From Bugula neritina (lineage: Eukaryota; Bryozoa; Gymnolaemata; Cheilostomatida; Bugulidae): a stretch of DNA of 64,000 nt. Below the pieces are notes generated by a model. That model saw only the letters and a program-made list of their open reading frames with translations. It made no database searches and was not told where the DNA came from. Position numbers and translations under genes: made by a program. Of this stretch, positions 53,941-64,000 are shown one piece after another; positions within the stretch are counted from its first letter, which is position 1, and every line of letters begins with the position of its first letter. The stretch spans positions 32,619,773 through 32,683,772 of the forward strand of contig OZ037766.1 in NCBI GenBank assembly GCA_964035545.1, written 5' to 3'.

Positions 53941-56900
53941 ATGAGTATAACACATGTGCATCCAAACCCGGGCTATGGTGAATATGAACACCATTTAAGA
54001 AGAGCTGCTACAAACCCTGAGCTGCTCAATTCCAGTCATTATGCAGAAGGCGGTAATGTTGCATCAACAAGTGAATTATCTCAAATTAAAGACTGGTCAA
54101 AGAGAGTCTGGTCGGCTAGAGATAGGTGTGAAACAACCTATCAGTTTCAGTATCCAGAAAAGAAGCTTGATGAGCACACAACATCAGCTCCTACAGAAAG
54201 GGAGCGAATTCACAAGCCACACCCTCCTACGTATGTATGCATCTTCTTCAAGCTGTTTTATGACAGATGAATAATTGTTATATATAAGCATATTATTTAT
54301 ATTTGTAGGGTTAACAAAGATGCATATATGTAGCTCAATGTCTGTAAGCTTTTTGTTTATTGTAATTAATAAATTTATCTTTTGCTACTCAATTCACACA
54401 TTAGTAATGAATTACACGTAGTGACCATTGTGCTTGTTTTCTTTTATACTTTATAAGCTGCTTGGCAATAACTTCATTCTTATATTTCAAATTGGTGTTC
54501 TAATGTTTGTAGTATAAATAGTAGTCCTGTAGTCTAATAGCCTGTTGAAAAACTTGTATGTTTGCATGTTGTAGGTACTTTTTGACAAACAAACTACATT
54601 ATGTACCTGGGTATCACAATGCAGACGCTAGGCTGGGCAAGTCGCCTTACCAGGTGACCACAACACCACACTTTTTTCATTATCTATTAATATAATTCTA
54701 ATGTAAATAAGATATAGAACACACAGCTCATAATTTATTTTAATTGTTATTGAAATTATATAATAAAATTTGAATCGAGCATAATTTAATGGTCTGCATG
54801 TAGAAGAGGAAAAGGAAGTGAAGATTGTAGTGAATATCCTGTTTTGTTTAGCCTGACGCTGCATGTGGGGAGAGTGAAAGATCTTATAGAGTTGGTTTAA
54901 AGTCGAAATACGACGGAGGAATCTGTGATAAAGCCGTTAGACCTTACGCAGCTCAAAGTGCTGATTATGACATCACAAAATGGAACAGAACTCTACCACC
55001 TAATGATACGTGGATGGCAGCTAGTAGTTCTTCCAATGGTGAGTGTTAGGCATGTGTCTACTGTCTCACACTATCTACTGTCACACTGTATCTACTGTCA
55101 CACTGTGTCTACTGTCACACTGTGTCTACTGTCACACTGTATATACTGTCACACTATCTACTGTCACACTGTGTCTACTGTCACATTGTATCTACTGTCT
55201 CACTGTCTACTGTCACACTGTATCTACTGTCACACTGTATCTACTGTCACACTGTATCTACTGACACTGTGTCTACTGTCACACTGTATCTACTGTCACA
55301 CTATCTACTGTCACACTGTAGCTACTGTCACACTGTGTCTACTAACACACTATCTACTGACACACTGTATCTGCTGTCACACTGTATCTACTGTCACATT
55401 GTATCTATTGTCACACTTATGTTGCTGTGTTGTCACACTGCACTGCTGTTGTCTTGTCACACACACTACTGGTATTGTATGGTCACACTGCACTACTGGT
55501 ATTGTATGGTCACACACACTACTGGTATTGTATGGTCACACACACTACTGGTATTGTATGGTCACACACACTACTGGTATTGTATGGTCACACACACTAC
55601 TGGTATTGTATGGTCACACACACTACTGGTATTGTGTGGTCACACACACTACTGGTATTGTATAGTCACACACACTACTGGTATTGTGTGGTCACACACA
55701 CTACTGGTATTGTATAGTCACACACACTACTGGTATTGTATGGTCACACTGCACGGTTTCTCTCACTTATTAGGTAGACCGCACAGTCATATGCTTCTAA
55801 CATCTCTTGATGATGCAATCCAAGAGTCAGCACACAGACAAGCTGCTGACGTTGCGTCACATCATAGATATTTGAGACTGGCAGGAGCTGATGGTCTGTA
55901 GACTAAAGTCATCAGTTTTAAGTTCCTAGTTGTTTGTTATTGAATACCTTTAAAGAGTATGTACTAATGAAGTTGCTTCAAAGGATGCACAAACTAGAAG
56001 GAATTTGAAATAAACTAATACCCAACTTCAAGATATGGGGGCAGACCAGTTAACCGTATAAAAAGCGATCCTTCATGTTATTAATATAGTCTTGAATTCA
56101 CCATGAGAACTTGGTGTAGCTTGCTGCCAAGTGTTTTCTAACAGCTGAGCTATAATTGTTTTACATAGAGAAGATAATTCTATGAGAAGAGTGTAAAAAT
56201 TTGTAATGCTATGGTTTTCCATTGTGTTGTTGAACCTAGAGAACTTGAAACTATGTTCATGATGTAATATTTTACTCAAAACTGATTACCAGCTCTATTC
56301 TGTGACATTGAATTCTGATTAGCCAAGGTTCATACTCTGTTAATTAAGTGAAACGTTTTTATTCCTTTCACTCTAACATATTGATACTCTGCATGTTGCA
56401 GCTACTTACTGTGTTACTTTATTCCTTTCACTCTAATATATTGATACTCTGCATGCTGCAGCTACTTACTGTGTTACTTTATTCCTTTCACTCTAACATA
56501 TTGATACTTTGCTTGTTGCAGCTACTTACTGTGTTACTTTATTTCTTTCACTCTAATATATTGATACTCTGCTTGTTGCAGCTACTTGCTGTGTTACTTT
56601 ATTCCTTTCACTCTAACATATTGATACTCTGCTTGTTGCAGCTACTTACTGTGTTACTTTATTCCTTTCACTCTAACATATTGATACTCTGTTTGTTGCA
56701 GCTACTTACTGTGTTACTTTATTTCTTTCACTCTAACATATTGATACTCTGCTTGTTGCAGCTACTTACTGTGTTACTTTATTCCTTTCACTCTAACATA
56801 TTGATACTCTGCATGTTGCAGCTACTTACTGTGTTACTTTATTCCTTTCACTCTAACATATTGATACTCTGCATGTTGCAGCTACTTACTGTGTTACTTT

Positions 56901-57647
56901 ATTCCTTTCACTCTAACATATTGATACTCTGCATGCTGCAGCTACTTACTGTGTTACTTTATTCCTTTCACTCTAACATATTGATACTCTGCATGCTGCA
57001 ACTACTTATTGTGTTACTTTATACAGAGGCTGCCAAGATTCACAGAGCCTTAGACGCTGCGCACAGTCTGGATAAAATACCAAACATGATGGTGCCGCAT
57101 CAAACCACTGGGACTGTTGGGTCCAGGAAACAGATAGACAAAGCTAAAGTTCAAGGAAACCCAAACAAACCTCTGTATAGGTGAGAATTCGGCAGGTTGA
57201 TCTGTGTTTATTTCTGGATTTACCTGAAAATCTGTTGGAGAGTCTATTGAAAGCTGAAGTTAGTTTAATTAAGTCACAGAACACCCAAACAGTCATATAA
57301 TTTACTAAAGCAATGTGGCCATTACAAAGCACAGATCGTATATAATTCTTATTACCTATGTTGTCATTTGAAGGTATAAAATACATGTATATTTATCTTG
57401 TCATTTATATAAAAAGTATATTGACTTTATTGTAACATCATGATTAATATTCTGTGGTTGGAAATATATTTGGACATTAATAACTTTCAGGTTTCCGAGA
57501 CCAAGAGGAGATTTTCTTATTCACCCAGTTTGGCCCCCTAGTATTTGGCATCATCGAATTCCAGGGTTCAAGGCAGACCCCCCTGCCAATGGTGTACTCA
57601 GTGCTTATGAAAAGCACCAGCAAAAACGACTGAGTGGGGTCTATTAA
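53941..57647 (+). CDS. Unrecognised 328-residue soluble protein
   Basis: Six exons join in phase: 53941-54230, 54575-54653, 54852-55038, 55774-55893, 57027-57180, 57491-57647. The ATG at 53941 lies nine bases after an acceptor, implying a 5' UTR intron. The protein has no signal peptide or membrane helix. It is rich in Tyr, His, Pro and Arg, with short motifs such as LTNKLHYVPGYHNADARLGK, YRVGLKSKYDGGICDK, PRPRGDFLIHPVWPP and WHHRIPGF. This Tyr/Pro-rich, low-order composition with short tryptophan motifs resembles ciliary microtubule-inner proteins in general, but no family is recognised and a ciliary role is only a guess. Introns 3 and 4 hold large minisatellites. The first exon faces EXOC1 head to head. 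An AATAAA follows at 57948-57953. Confidence 0.72.
55050..55430. repeat. ~17-bp minisatellite in intron 3 of the 328-residue gene
   Basis: Units of the CTACTGTCACACTGTAT type, beginning about ten bases after the donor of exon 54852-55038. Confidence 0.93.
55450..55752. repeat. 26-bp minisatellite, ~11 copies
   Basis: Units containing CACTACTGGTATTGTATGGT. It directly follows the 17-bp array and ends about 20 bases before the next exon's acceptor. Confidence 0.95.
56358..57020 (+). repeat. 60-bp minisatellite carrying acceptor-like sites, ~11 copies
   Basis: Each unit holds a pyrimidine-rich run (TTTATTCCTTTCACTCTAAC), then TTGATACTCTGCATGTTGCAG, which looks like branch point plus acceptor. 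The copy next to the true exon reads GCAAC in place of GCAGC and so lacks the AG. The true acceptor is ATACAG at 57021-57026. Confidence 0.93.
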
Positions 57648-58299
57648 CATTAACATTTCATTTTGCTTAAAGTATTCTTTAACCAGTTGGAGTTATACTC
57701 CCAATTCAAAGTTTATTGGAATTCCCCACCTAGAACAACTGTTGGCAACATGGAGCTAGTTGACTACTGATTGCTTGAGATGATTCACTGAGTGCCAAAT
57801 TTATGTCAAGATAGTAGTTACTATTTTTAGACTGTTTTATGTATATACAAGTGTTTTCCTTCCACTGTCACATGACCTATTCATTGCCTGTATTTTCTAT
57901 TAGTAACCTATTCTGTTAAATTTGAAGATTTTTTCTTTTATTTTCTAAATAAAATTTTTAGTAACAGGTTTGGCTATTGTTATATTGTTTTTTCTACAGT
58001 TATGTAATAGTTTGACCCCACAACTGGGCTGACAATCTCTATTTGAATATACTTGCTTTTGAAAAATTCCATTAATGAGAATAAGGTACAAGAACCATTC
58101 ATAGCTGAGTGGAAAAGCTAAATCTTGTAAGCAAAATGTAGCAGAGTTTGTTCACATATTCTATGTGGACTACACATCACATAACAGGGATATACTACTG
58201 CATACATACTGTTTATAGCAGGAGTAGTAACATTAATGTACCTATTGATTTCTCTCTTGTCGGACAAGATTGCATGCAGTATATTTGCACACACGGACT

Positions 58300-58812
58300 A
58301 TAATACTGTGACATACTACACTACTGTGACATATTGTAGTACTGTGACATACTGTACTACTGTGACATACTGTAATACTGTGACACACCGTAATACTGTG
58401 ACATACTGTACTACTGTGACATACTGTACTACTGTGACATACTGTACTACTGTGACATACTGTACTACTGTGACATATTGTACTATATACTGTGACATAC
58501 TGTATTACTGTGACATACTATACTACTGTGACATACTGTACTACTGTGACATACTGTACTACTGTGACATACTATACTACTGTGACATACTGTACTACTG
58601 TGACATACTGTACTAATGTGACATACTGTACTACTGTGACATATTGTACTATATACTGTGACATACTGTATTACTGTGACATACTATACTACTGTGACAT
58701 ACTGTACTACTGTGACATACTGTACTACTGTGGCATACTGTACTACTGTGACATACTGTACTACTGTGACATACTGTACTACTGTGACATACTGTACTAT
58801 ACTGTGACACAA
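58300..58812. repeat. 18-bp minisatellite, ~28 copies
   Basis: Units TACTGTGACATACTGTAC; intergenic. Open frames over it are repeat artefacts. Confidence 0.95.
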
Positions 58813-59479
58813 TGTAATACTACATCTACCAAGTCAAAAGGTCTAACATAACATTGGGAAGAGATAAGGTCCCAATTCACTCCTAGCTCTAAGAATAAAA
58901 TGTATAAAAGCTTTAAAACGCCAAGTTTGTAGAGAAGTAACGTTAGGAAACTTCAAACACTCACAGATAATGATTTGCTAAAGATCAAAGCTACAAACTT
59001 GAGACAAGATGATTGCTTTCTGAGATTCTTTTTATTTTACAGGATATTTGAGTTTCTTATAATATATGCGCAAGTGTTCACTTACCTGAATTGATTTTGG
59101 TAAGCATTTATCCAATCATAAAATAAACTCATTTCTCATACTGATTGCAATATATTCCATCTAAAGGCACAAAAAGGATCAAATCAATAACTATTTTAAT
59201 TAGAAATACAGAAACTACAGTCTGTATTTGATATTATTACTTATTTTCATAAAAGTTGAAATCAATACTTATTTTAATTAGAAATATAGAAATTAATACA
59301 ATATATAAAATAAATATGTAGGCTATATATATATATATATGTGTGTGTAATGTGCAACAGATATCTGCTAAGATCAAATTGCACATGCAGACGGTTCTGA
59401 TTATATATAAATTGTTCGACACTCTTAGCATTTGGTATAATATAACAACTTATGCAAATGGATTTGATATAAAAGACCT

Positions 59480-59570
59480 TGTTACCCAGCATTACTTTTA
59501 TATATTGAGTCAACATCATTAGATATAACTGCTTGAGTTAATATATATCAACAATATGCTGGGTAACATA
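59480..59570. repeat. Imperfect inverted repeat with 12-13 bp perfect ends
   Basis: It begins TGTTACCCAGCAT and ends ATGCTGGGTAACA. Imperfect pairing continues inward for about 35 bases per arm. It could be a small MITE-like element. Confidence 0.65.
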
Positions 59571-60321
59571 TTCCCTGCGTGAAATAAACAAATGTTAGGG
59601 CCTAGCACTATACCCGTAAAAGTGAAATGAAATAGCATACCACAACAATAACCCTATAAACAACATATCACTACATAATATAATATAATATAATATGATA
59701 TAATATAATATAATACTCGATTATATATTTATTCTGATGTAACATAAAATAATATAATATATAGCATAATGTAGGTTATTATAATATTATGAGAGATTAT
59801 TAAACACTCAAATATTATATGATATAATATAATATTATGATATTATAATATATAAGTATAATATAGTATATAATATATTGTAACATAATATATTTTATTA
59901 TGAACTTATAATTATAATAATATATTTTATTATGAACTTATAATTATAATAATATATTGTAATATAAAAGTTAAAGATTTAATAGTAAATAGTTTAATAT
60001 GGAATTAGGCTACATGGAATATTAAAAGCCAAAACAAACAAGTTCTTGATCGCTATTAATGTCAATATTTTGAGCAATTTTGAGCAATAAAACTAGTATA
60101 TAGATATTTTTAGCACCATGCGTAACCACAAAAAATATTCTTAGTAGAAATCTTATTCTAAAGCATATAATTGTCCCTTTTTCTAAAGTTACTTTTCAAG
60201 GTCATGTCACTTCTGATACCTTAATAACTTCAATAGTTTGATTTTCCAATCAATAAGTAATTTAGAGATATGAACAACTGAGTTATCAATAGAAGTTCAG
60301 TTGAAGATTAAAGACAGCCTG

Positions 60322-63300
60322 ATGATGCTGTTGAAAGAAATTGCTTTCAGCTTAGCTGTGGTGGTCACTGTTCTATTAGGTGAGTCACTATAACTTGCTC
60401 AGAGAAGCTACTCAGAAAGCGCAATTATACATGTATATTTTATTTTACTTTATTTTCAGCACAAATTTGTTTTTGAAAGAAAAAATTGCACCAATAATTT
60501 ATTTATTTTTAAAGTATTAGAATAACAAGACTAGGATATAATACTCTTTTTTACTCAAGTTCCAAAAGCAAATAGAGATTGCTGACTATACTTCAACTAG
60601 CTAAAACTATTTTTATGTTTAGGAGTTGAATTTCCTGAGTTTGTAATGCAAGTAAATATAAATTAGCTGAGAGTTAGACATCATGAAGCTATTAATAGAA
60701 CTGGTACAATGTATGAATTATACTTCTAGCTGTTAGCAGTGGAAAGCCAAGCTCCTATACTCTAACTAATAATGACAGAGATGTTAAGAATTGGGCTGGA
60801 GAAACTATACTTATGCCATCTGTTGATTTTACTATGTGCTTGTGGGTTAAAGTGAACCAATGGTATGGCTCCATGAAAAGTTCAGTTGTAAGCATGGCTA
60901 GACCAAGTAAGGGAAAGTAATATATATAATGTGTGTGTGTGTGCATGTGTGTGCGCGTGAAAGAACGTAATCTTGTTTTAACTTTTTTCACAAATGTAAT
61001 CTTGTTTACCCTCAATTTTGCAAAAAATATTATAGCCATTTAATTTGTTTGCAAACTTCAACACCATCACTTTAGGTTTTTATTCATTTTCAATTCACCT
61101 ATAACAGTCTCAGCTATATATCCAGTTAATACAGTTGTTTTTTTTTAAAATAGATGCTCCTGATTGGCTGCTGTTACGACTTGGCAAAAATGCTATCCGC
61201 TTAGAGTTTCAGTGGCGTTCTCTCATTTACGAAATTAACCTAAGTCTCAACCTGTGGTATTATATCTGCATATCTATTGAGAGAAAAGACAACTACAAAT
61301 ACAAGTACAAGGTGAGCTGTGTTAACAAGCAATGTCCAGTGCCTATAAGTTTCATTATAACTGCAGTATATTTTGTAACGTTGGTGGTAAAATTTTGTCT
61401 AAACTACATTAAATCATAGTAGTTACAATTTTTTTAGTTTTTTTACACTCAGACTTTTTAAATTTTTTAAAACTAACGATTTCTAAACTCAGAAGTTACA
61501 ATTCTGTAGCTGAATATGTTTACCGATTGGCCTAATTTGGTTCAAAATGGAAGCTACGCAGAAGAGTTTTCAAAACCTGCAGGAAATTCTGAGGCTGCAG
61601 CTTCCACTGGCCTGGTACTCTTCAGTGATCAAGACTCTATGTTTGGTAATTTAATTAATACTATAATATAATGATATAGTATATGTGTAGTCTAATAAGG
61701 TTCTCCCTAGAGAGCAAGTAACCACAATATCAATAATGTACAACATTAGGCGTTACAAATTAATATCTCAAAATATCATACTGGTTGCATATTGTTGGTG
61801 TTGGTATATTCCCTTCTATCCAGTCGATCTGTCAGTAAGCTGTAAGGCCCTTTATTTGTTACTTTGCAACTTTATAGTCTGAGGTTAGGCTCATATTTAC
61901 TTGGGGCAAACCTACCTAACTTGCTGGCTAACATTAGATGGTGCACCTAAAACATTCACTGATAAAAACTATTACATATGTTGTATATAGAAGGTGATTC
62001 TTGCAGTCAAATCAGTCCTGCTTTTCAACTTTTCCCCTTTAGAGTTGGCTTTCGTGGTAAAGGCTGCAAATGGTTTACTTGTATTTTTGTAACTTTTGTT
62101 TACTGTTGAAATATTACAGTTTTTTAATTAGTTTATGAATATGTCAAACACCTTGAAGGATGCAGTCAATTATTTGCTTCATCTTTTGATTGTACTAGGA
62201 TCTTTTGATGCGGAGCAAATGACGGTAGGATCCATTTCCTGTTTGAACATCTGGAACTCAGACTCCTACAAACTGAAAAAAGAAAGTTTTGCCGATTGTC
62301 AAACTGAAGGAGATGTGTTTACATTAAACCCTGGAGCCTTGAACCTTCATGGATCAATAGTTGAAGAACCTGGTGTAACGGAGACAACAGAATCTGGTGA
62401 TAAAGTTACTGTGCCTGCTACTACAACTACTGCACTCTCTACAGTACAACAAGCTGATACAGTTCCTGTTCATAGTGGTAAGGCTACTGTATCATAATTC
62501 ATCCTATAAGAATGCTATACTCTTGCATATGTCTAATCGCCTAACAACCTATAGCTGTAACTAAATTGTGCTGTATAACTTTGGATTTCTGAATGAAAGA
62601 TTCTACTGAACTTTCTAAGAGAATTTTTAAAGTTTAGCAAACTTGAGATCTGGTAAACAACCTCACCAGCATATTTGCATATTTTCTTAGTTGCTACTTA
62701 CATTTTTCGATTTTCTACTTCATAATTTATGTATTTGTCAATTATGTTATGCCTATAACTATTAACAACATTTTTATCAAGTTCAGTTGGTTGCTCAAAA
62801 TTGTAAACACTTCTGAGAATTATGGGTGATATTTGATAGGTAAATATTGTTCAACATGTTAACACTTTTTAATAGGTAAAGCTAGAGTGTTTCACTAATA
62901 ACTGTTAGCTTATAATATTTAACACCACAAACTCTTTGAGCCTAACAGTTTTACTTTAGGTCCTGCGTTATAATACAACAGTTATATAATTATAGTGGTC
63001 ATTTATAGTAACAGTTTAGCTCTAAGTTTAATAGGCAAAAATATTGTCTAGGTATCCTGTATTTTGATTCAATGTATGTGAAAGTGTCAGTATATAAAGG
63101 TATCAGTATGTGAAGGTATCAGTATATATGTGAAGGTGTCAGTATGTGAAGGTGTCAGCATGTGAAGGTATCAGTATATATGTGAAGGTATCAGTATGTG
63201 AAGGTATCAGTATGTGAAGGTATCAGTATGTGAAGGTATCAGTATGTGCAGGTGTCAGCTAGTATATGTGAATTCGGAGTCAGTATGTGGAGGTATCAGT

Positions 63301-64000
63301 ATATATAAAGGTATCAGTATGTAAAAGTATCAGTATATGAAGGTGTCAGTATGTGAAAGTATCAGTATATGGAAGTATCAGTATGTGGAAGTATCAGCAT
63401 ATATTAGGTTATCAGCAAGTTTAAGTATCCTGCAGTAAATTAATGCAAATATCAGCATGTTTGTACTCCATACAGCTGTGACTTTAGAATAAGAAACATC
63501 ATTCATTAACTTACTAGCTATACTTCATGCACAAACAATATCACTCTATCCTCTAGTTCTACTCTCCTTATATATGCATCCTATAAATATAATAAACGCG
63601 TCTTATACATGCCCTGCCTATTGCACTGTCTTTGTATATGACTGATGGAAAAGCTATTTAGCTTAATGAATAATTGCATTAAAACAATATTTTTCAAGTT
63701 TATTTAGATTTTTCAGAGCTTTTTAGCGGTTTTTTAATTTAGTAGATATTGAAATACCAGGTAGCTACACTGAAAGTTAAATAATAGATCGACATTATAA
63801 AGCTATTAATAGAATTGATACAATGCATGAATTATACTTCTATAGCTGTTAGCAGTGGAAAGCCAAGTTTCTATACTCTAACTAATAATGACAGAGATGT
63901 TAAGAATTGGGCTGGAGAAACTATACTTATGCCATCTGTTGATTTTACTATGTGCTTGTGGGTTAAAGTGAACCAATGGTATGGCTCCATGAAAAGTTCA
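60322..64000 (+). CDS. Pentraxin-like protein 3, truncated at window edge
   Basis: Exons 60322-60379 (signal peptide MMLLKEIAFSLAVVVTVLL), 60730-60906, 61154-61311, 61510-61645, 62199-62477, and 63846 to beyond 64000. Exons 2-5 form one complete module with borders in the same phases as in genes 1 and 2. It reads YTLTNNDRD, FTMCLWVKV, WLLLRLGKNAIRLEF, VLFSDQDSMF, MTVGSISCLNIW, GDVFTLNPG. Human C-reactive protein has comparable IILGQEQDSF and VGDIGNVNMW segments in the same order, which supports the pentraxin assignment. The module ends with a Thr-rich linker (VPATTTTALS). The exon at 63846 repeats exon 2 with two changes in 155 bases, so at least one more module follows. There is an in-frame ATG pair; the first was chosen. 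The usual pentraxin HxCxSWxS signature is not present. Confidence 0.8.
60677..60906 (+). repeat. First copy of a recent module duplication
   Basis: It matches 63791-64000: the intron end plus exon 2. The exon part differs at two bases. Offset about 3.1 kb. The matching flank starts near GACAT..AAGCTATTAATAGAA. Confidence 0.9.
63080..63410. repeat. ~16-bp minisatellite between duplicated modules
   Basis: Units of the GGTATCAGTATGTGAA type in the intron between exons 62199-62477 and 63846. Confidence 0.9.
63791..64000 (+). repeat. Second copy of the module duplication, cut by window end
   Basis: Near-identical to 60677-60884. The acceptor has two extra bases (CTATAG in place of CTAG). The duplication continues past the window. 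Confidence 0.9.

Larger units (their letters stand above)
57648..60321. other. Intergenic, repeat-rich
   Basis: 3' flank of the 328-residue gene (AATAAA at 57948), an 18-bp array at 58300-58812, an imperfect inverted repeat at 59480-59570, and simple AT-rich sequence (ATAATATAAT) at 59680-59960. No gene was found. Confidence 0.5.

Noticed and set aside
54925..55901. Open frames of CHTVSTVTLYLLS and GIVWSHTLLV repeats
   Set aside because: Two adjacent minisatellites between exons 3 and 4 of the 328-residue gene; the exon phases do not use these frames.

Overview
The window is eukaryotic, almost certainly from an invertebrate animal. It is AT-rich, genes are split by GT-AG introns, and two deeply conserved animal genes are present with full exon structures (SLX4 and EXOC1). 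The species cannot be settled from sequence. Pentraxin-like plus PAN proteins, TMEM272-like proteins and the compact AT-rich layout suggest a marine invertebrate, perhaps a lophotrochozoan; this is a guess. All gene models were built by hand from splice signals, checking that phases join, that exon lengths fit and that residues match remembered family members.

Layout. 1-1022 (-): start of an unrecognised gene that runs off the left edge. 2091-8724 (+): pentraxin-like secreted protein 1 (two modules plus PAN). 10368-12422 and about 14288-16318 (+): two TMEM272-like four-pass membrane proteins. 17814-27123 (-): SLX4, 16 exons, 1313 residues, the scaffold of structure-specific nucleases. About 27776-29641 (-): a small, probably single-pass membrane protein. 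29642-32715: no gene, but one large imperfect inverted repeat. 32716-38897 (-): pentraxin-like protein 2, 807 residues, with a mucin-like Thr/Pro stalk, two pentraxin-like modules and PAN. 40532-52884 (-): EXOC1 (exocyst Sec3), 25 exons, 901 residues. 53941-57647 (+): an unrecognised 328-residue protein, divergent from EXOC1. 60322 to the right edge (+): pentraxin-like gene 3, with one complete module and the near-identical start of a second.

The pentraxin-like genes share a four-exon module whose outer edges are both phase 1, so it can be duplicated without breaking the frame. All stages are visible: a recent duplication (gene 3), older tandem pairs (genes 1 and 2), a truncated module (gene 2) and a decayed PAN exon stranded in an intron (gene 1). 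They are probably secreted lectin-like or recognition proteins; that function is inferred.

The most unusual property is minisatellite density. About 30 tandem arrays with unrelated units sit mostly in introns, often touching an exon. Several have periods divisible by three and some repeat the splice site itself. The clearest is after EXOC1 exon 9, where about 19 units of 21 bp nearly all carry a 5' splice site in the same phase. A 45-bp duplication does the same in the second TMEM272-like gene. SLX4 (159-bp and 33-bp repeats, with triplicated AT-hooks) and the stalk of pentraxin-like gene 2 show repeats already inside coding sequence.
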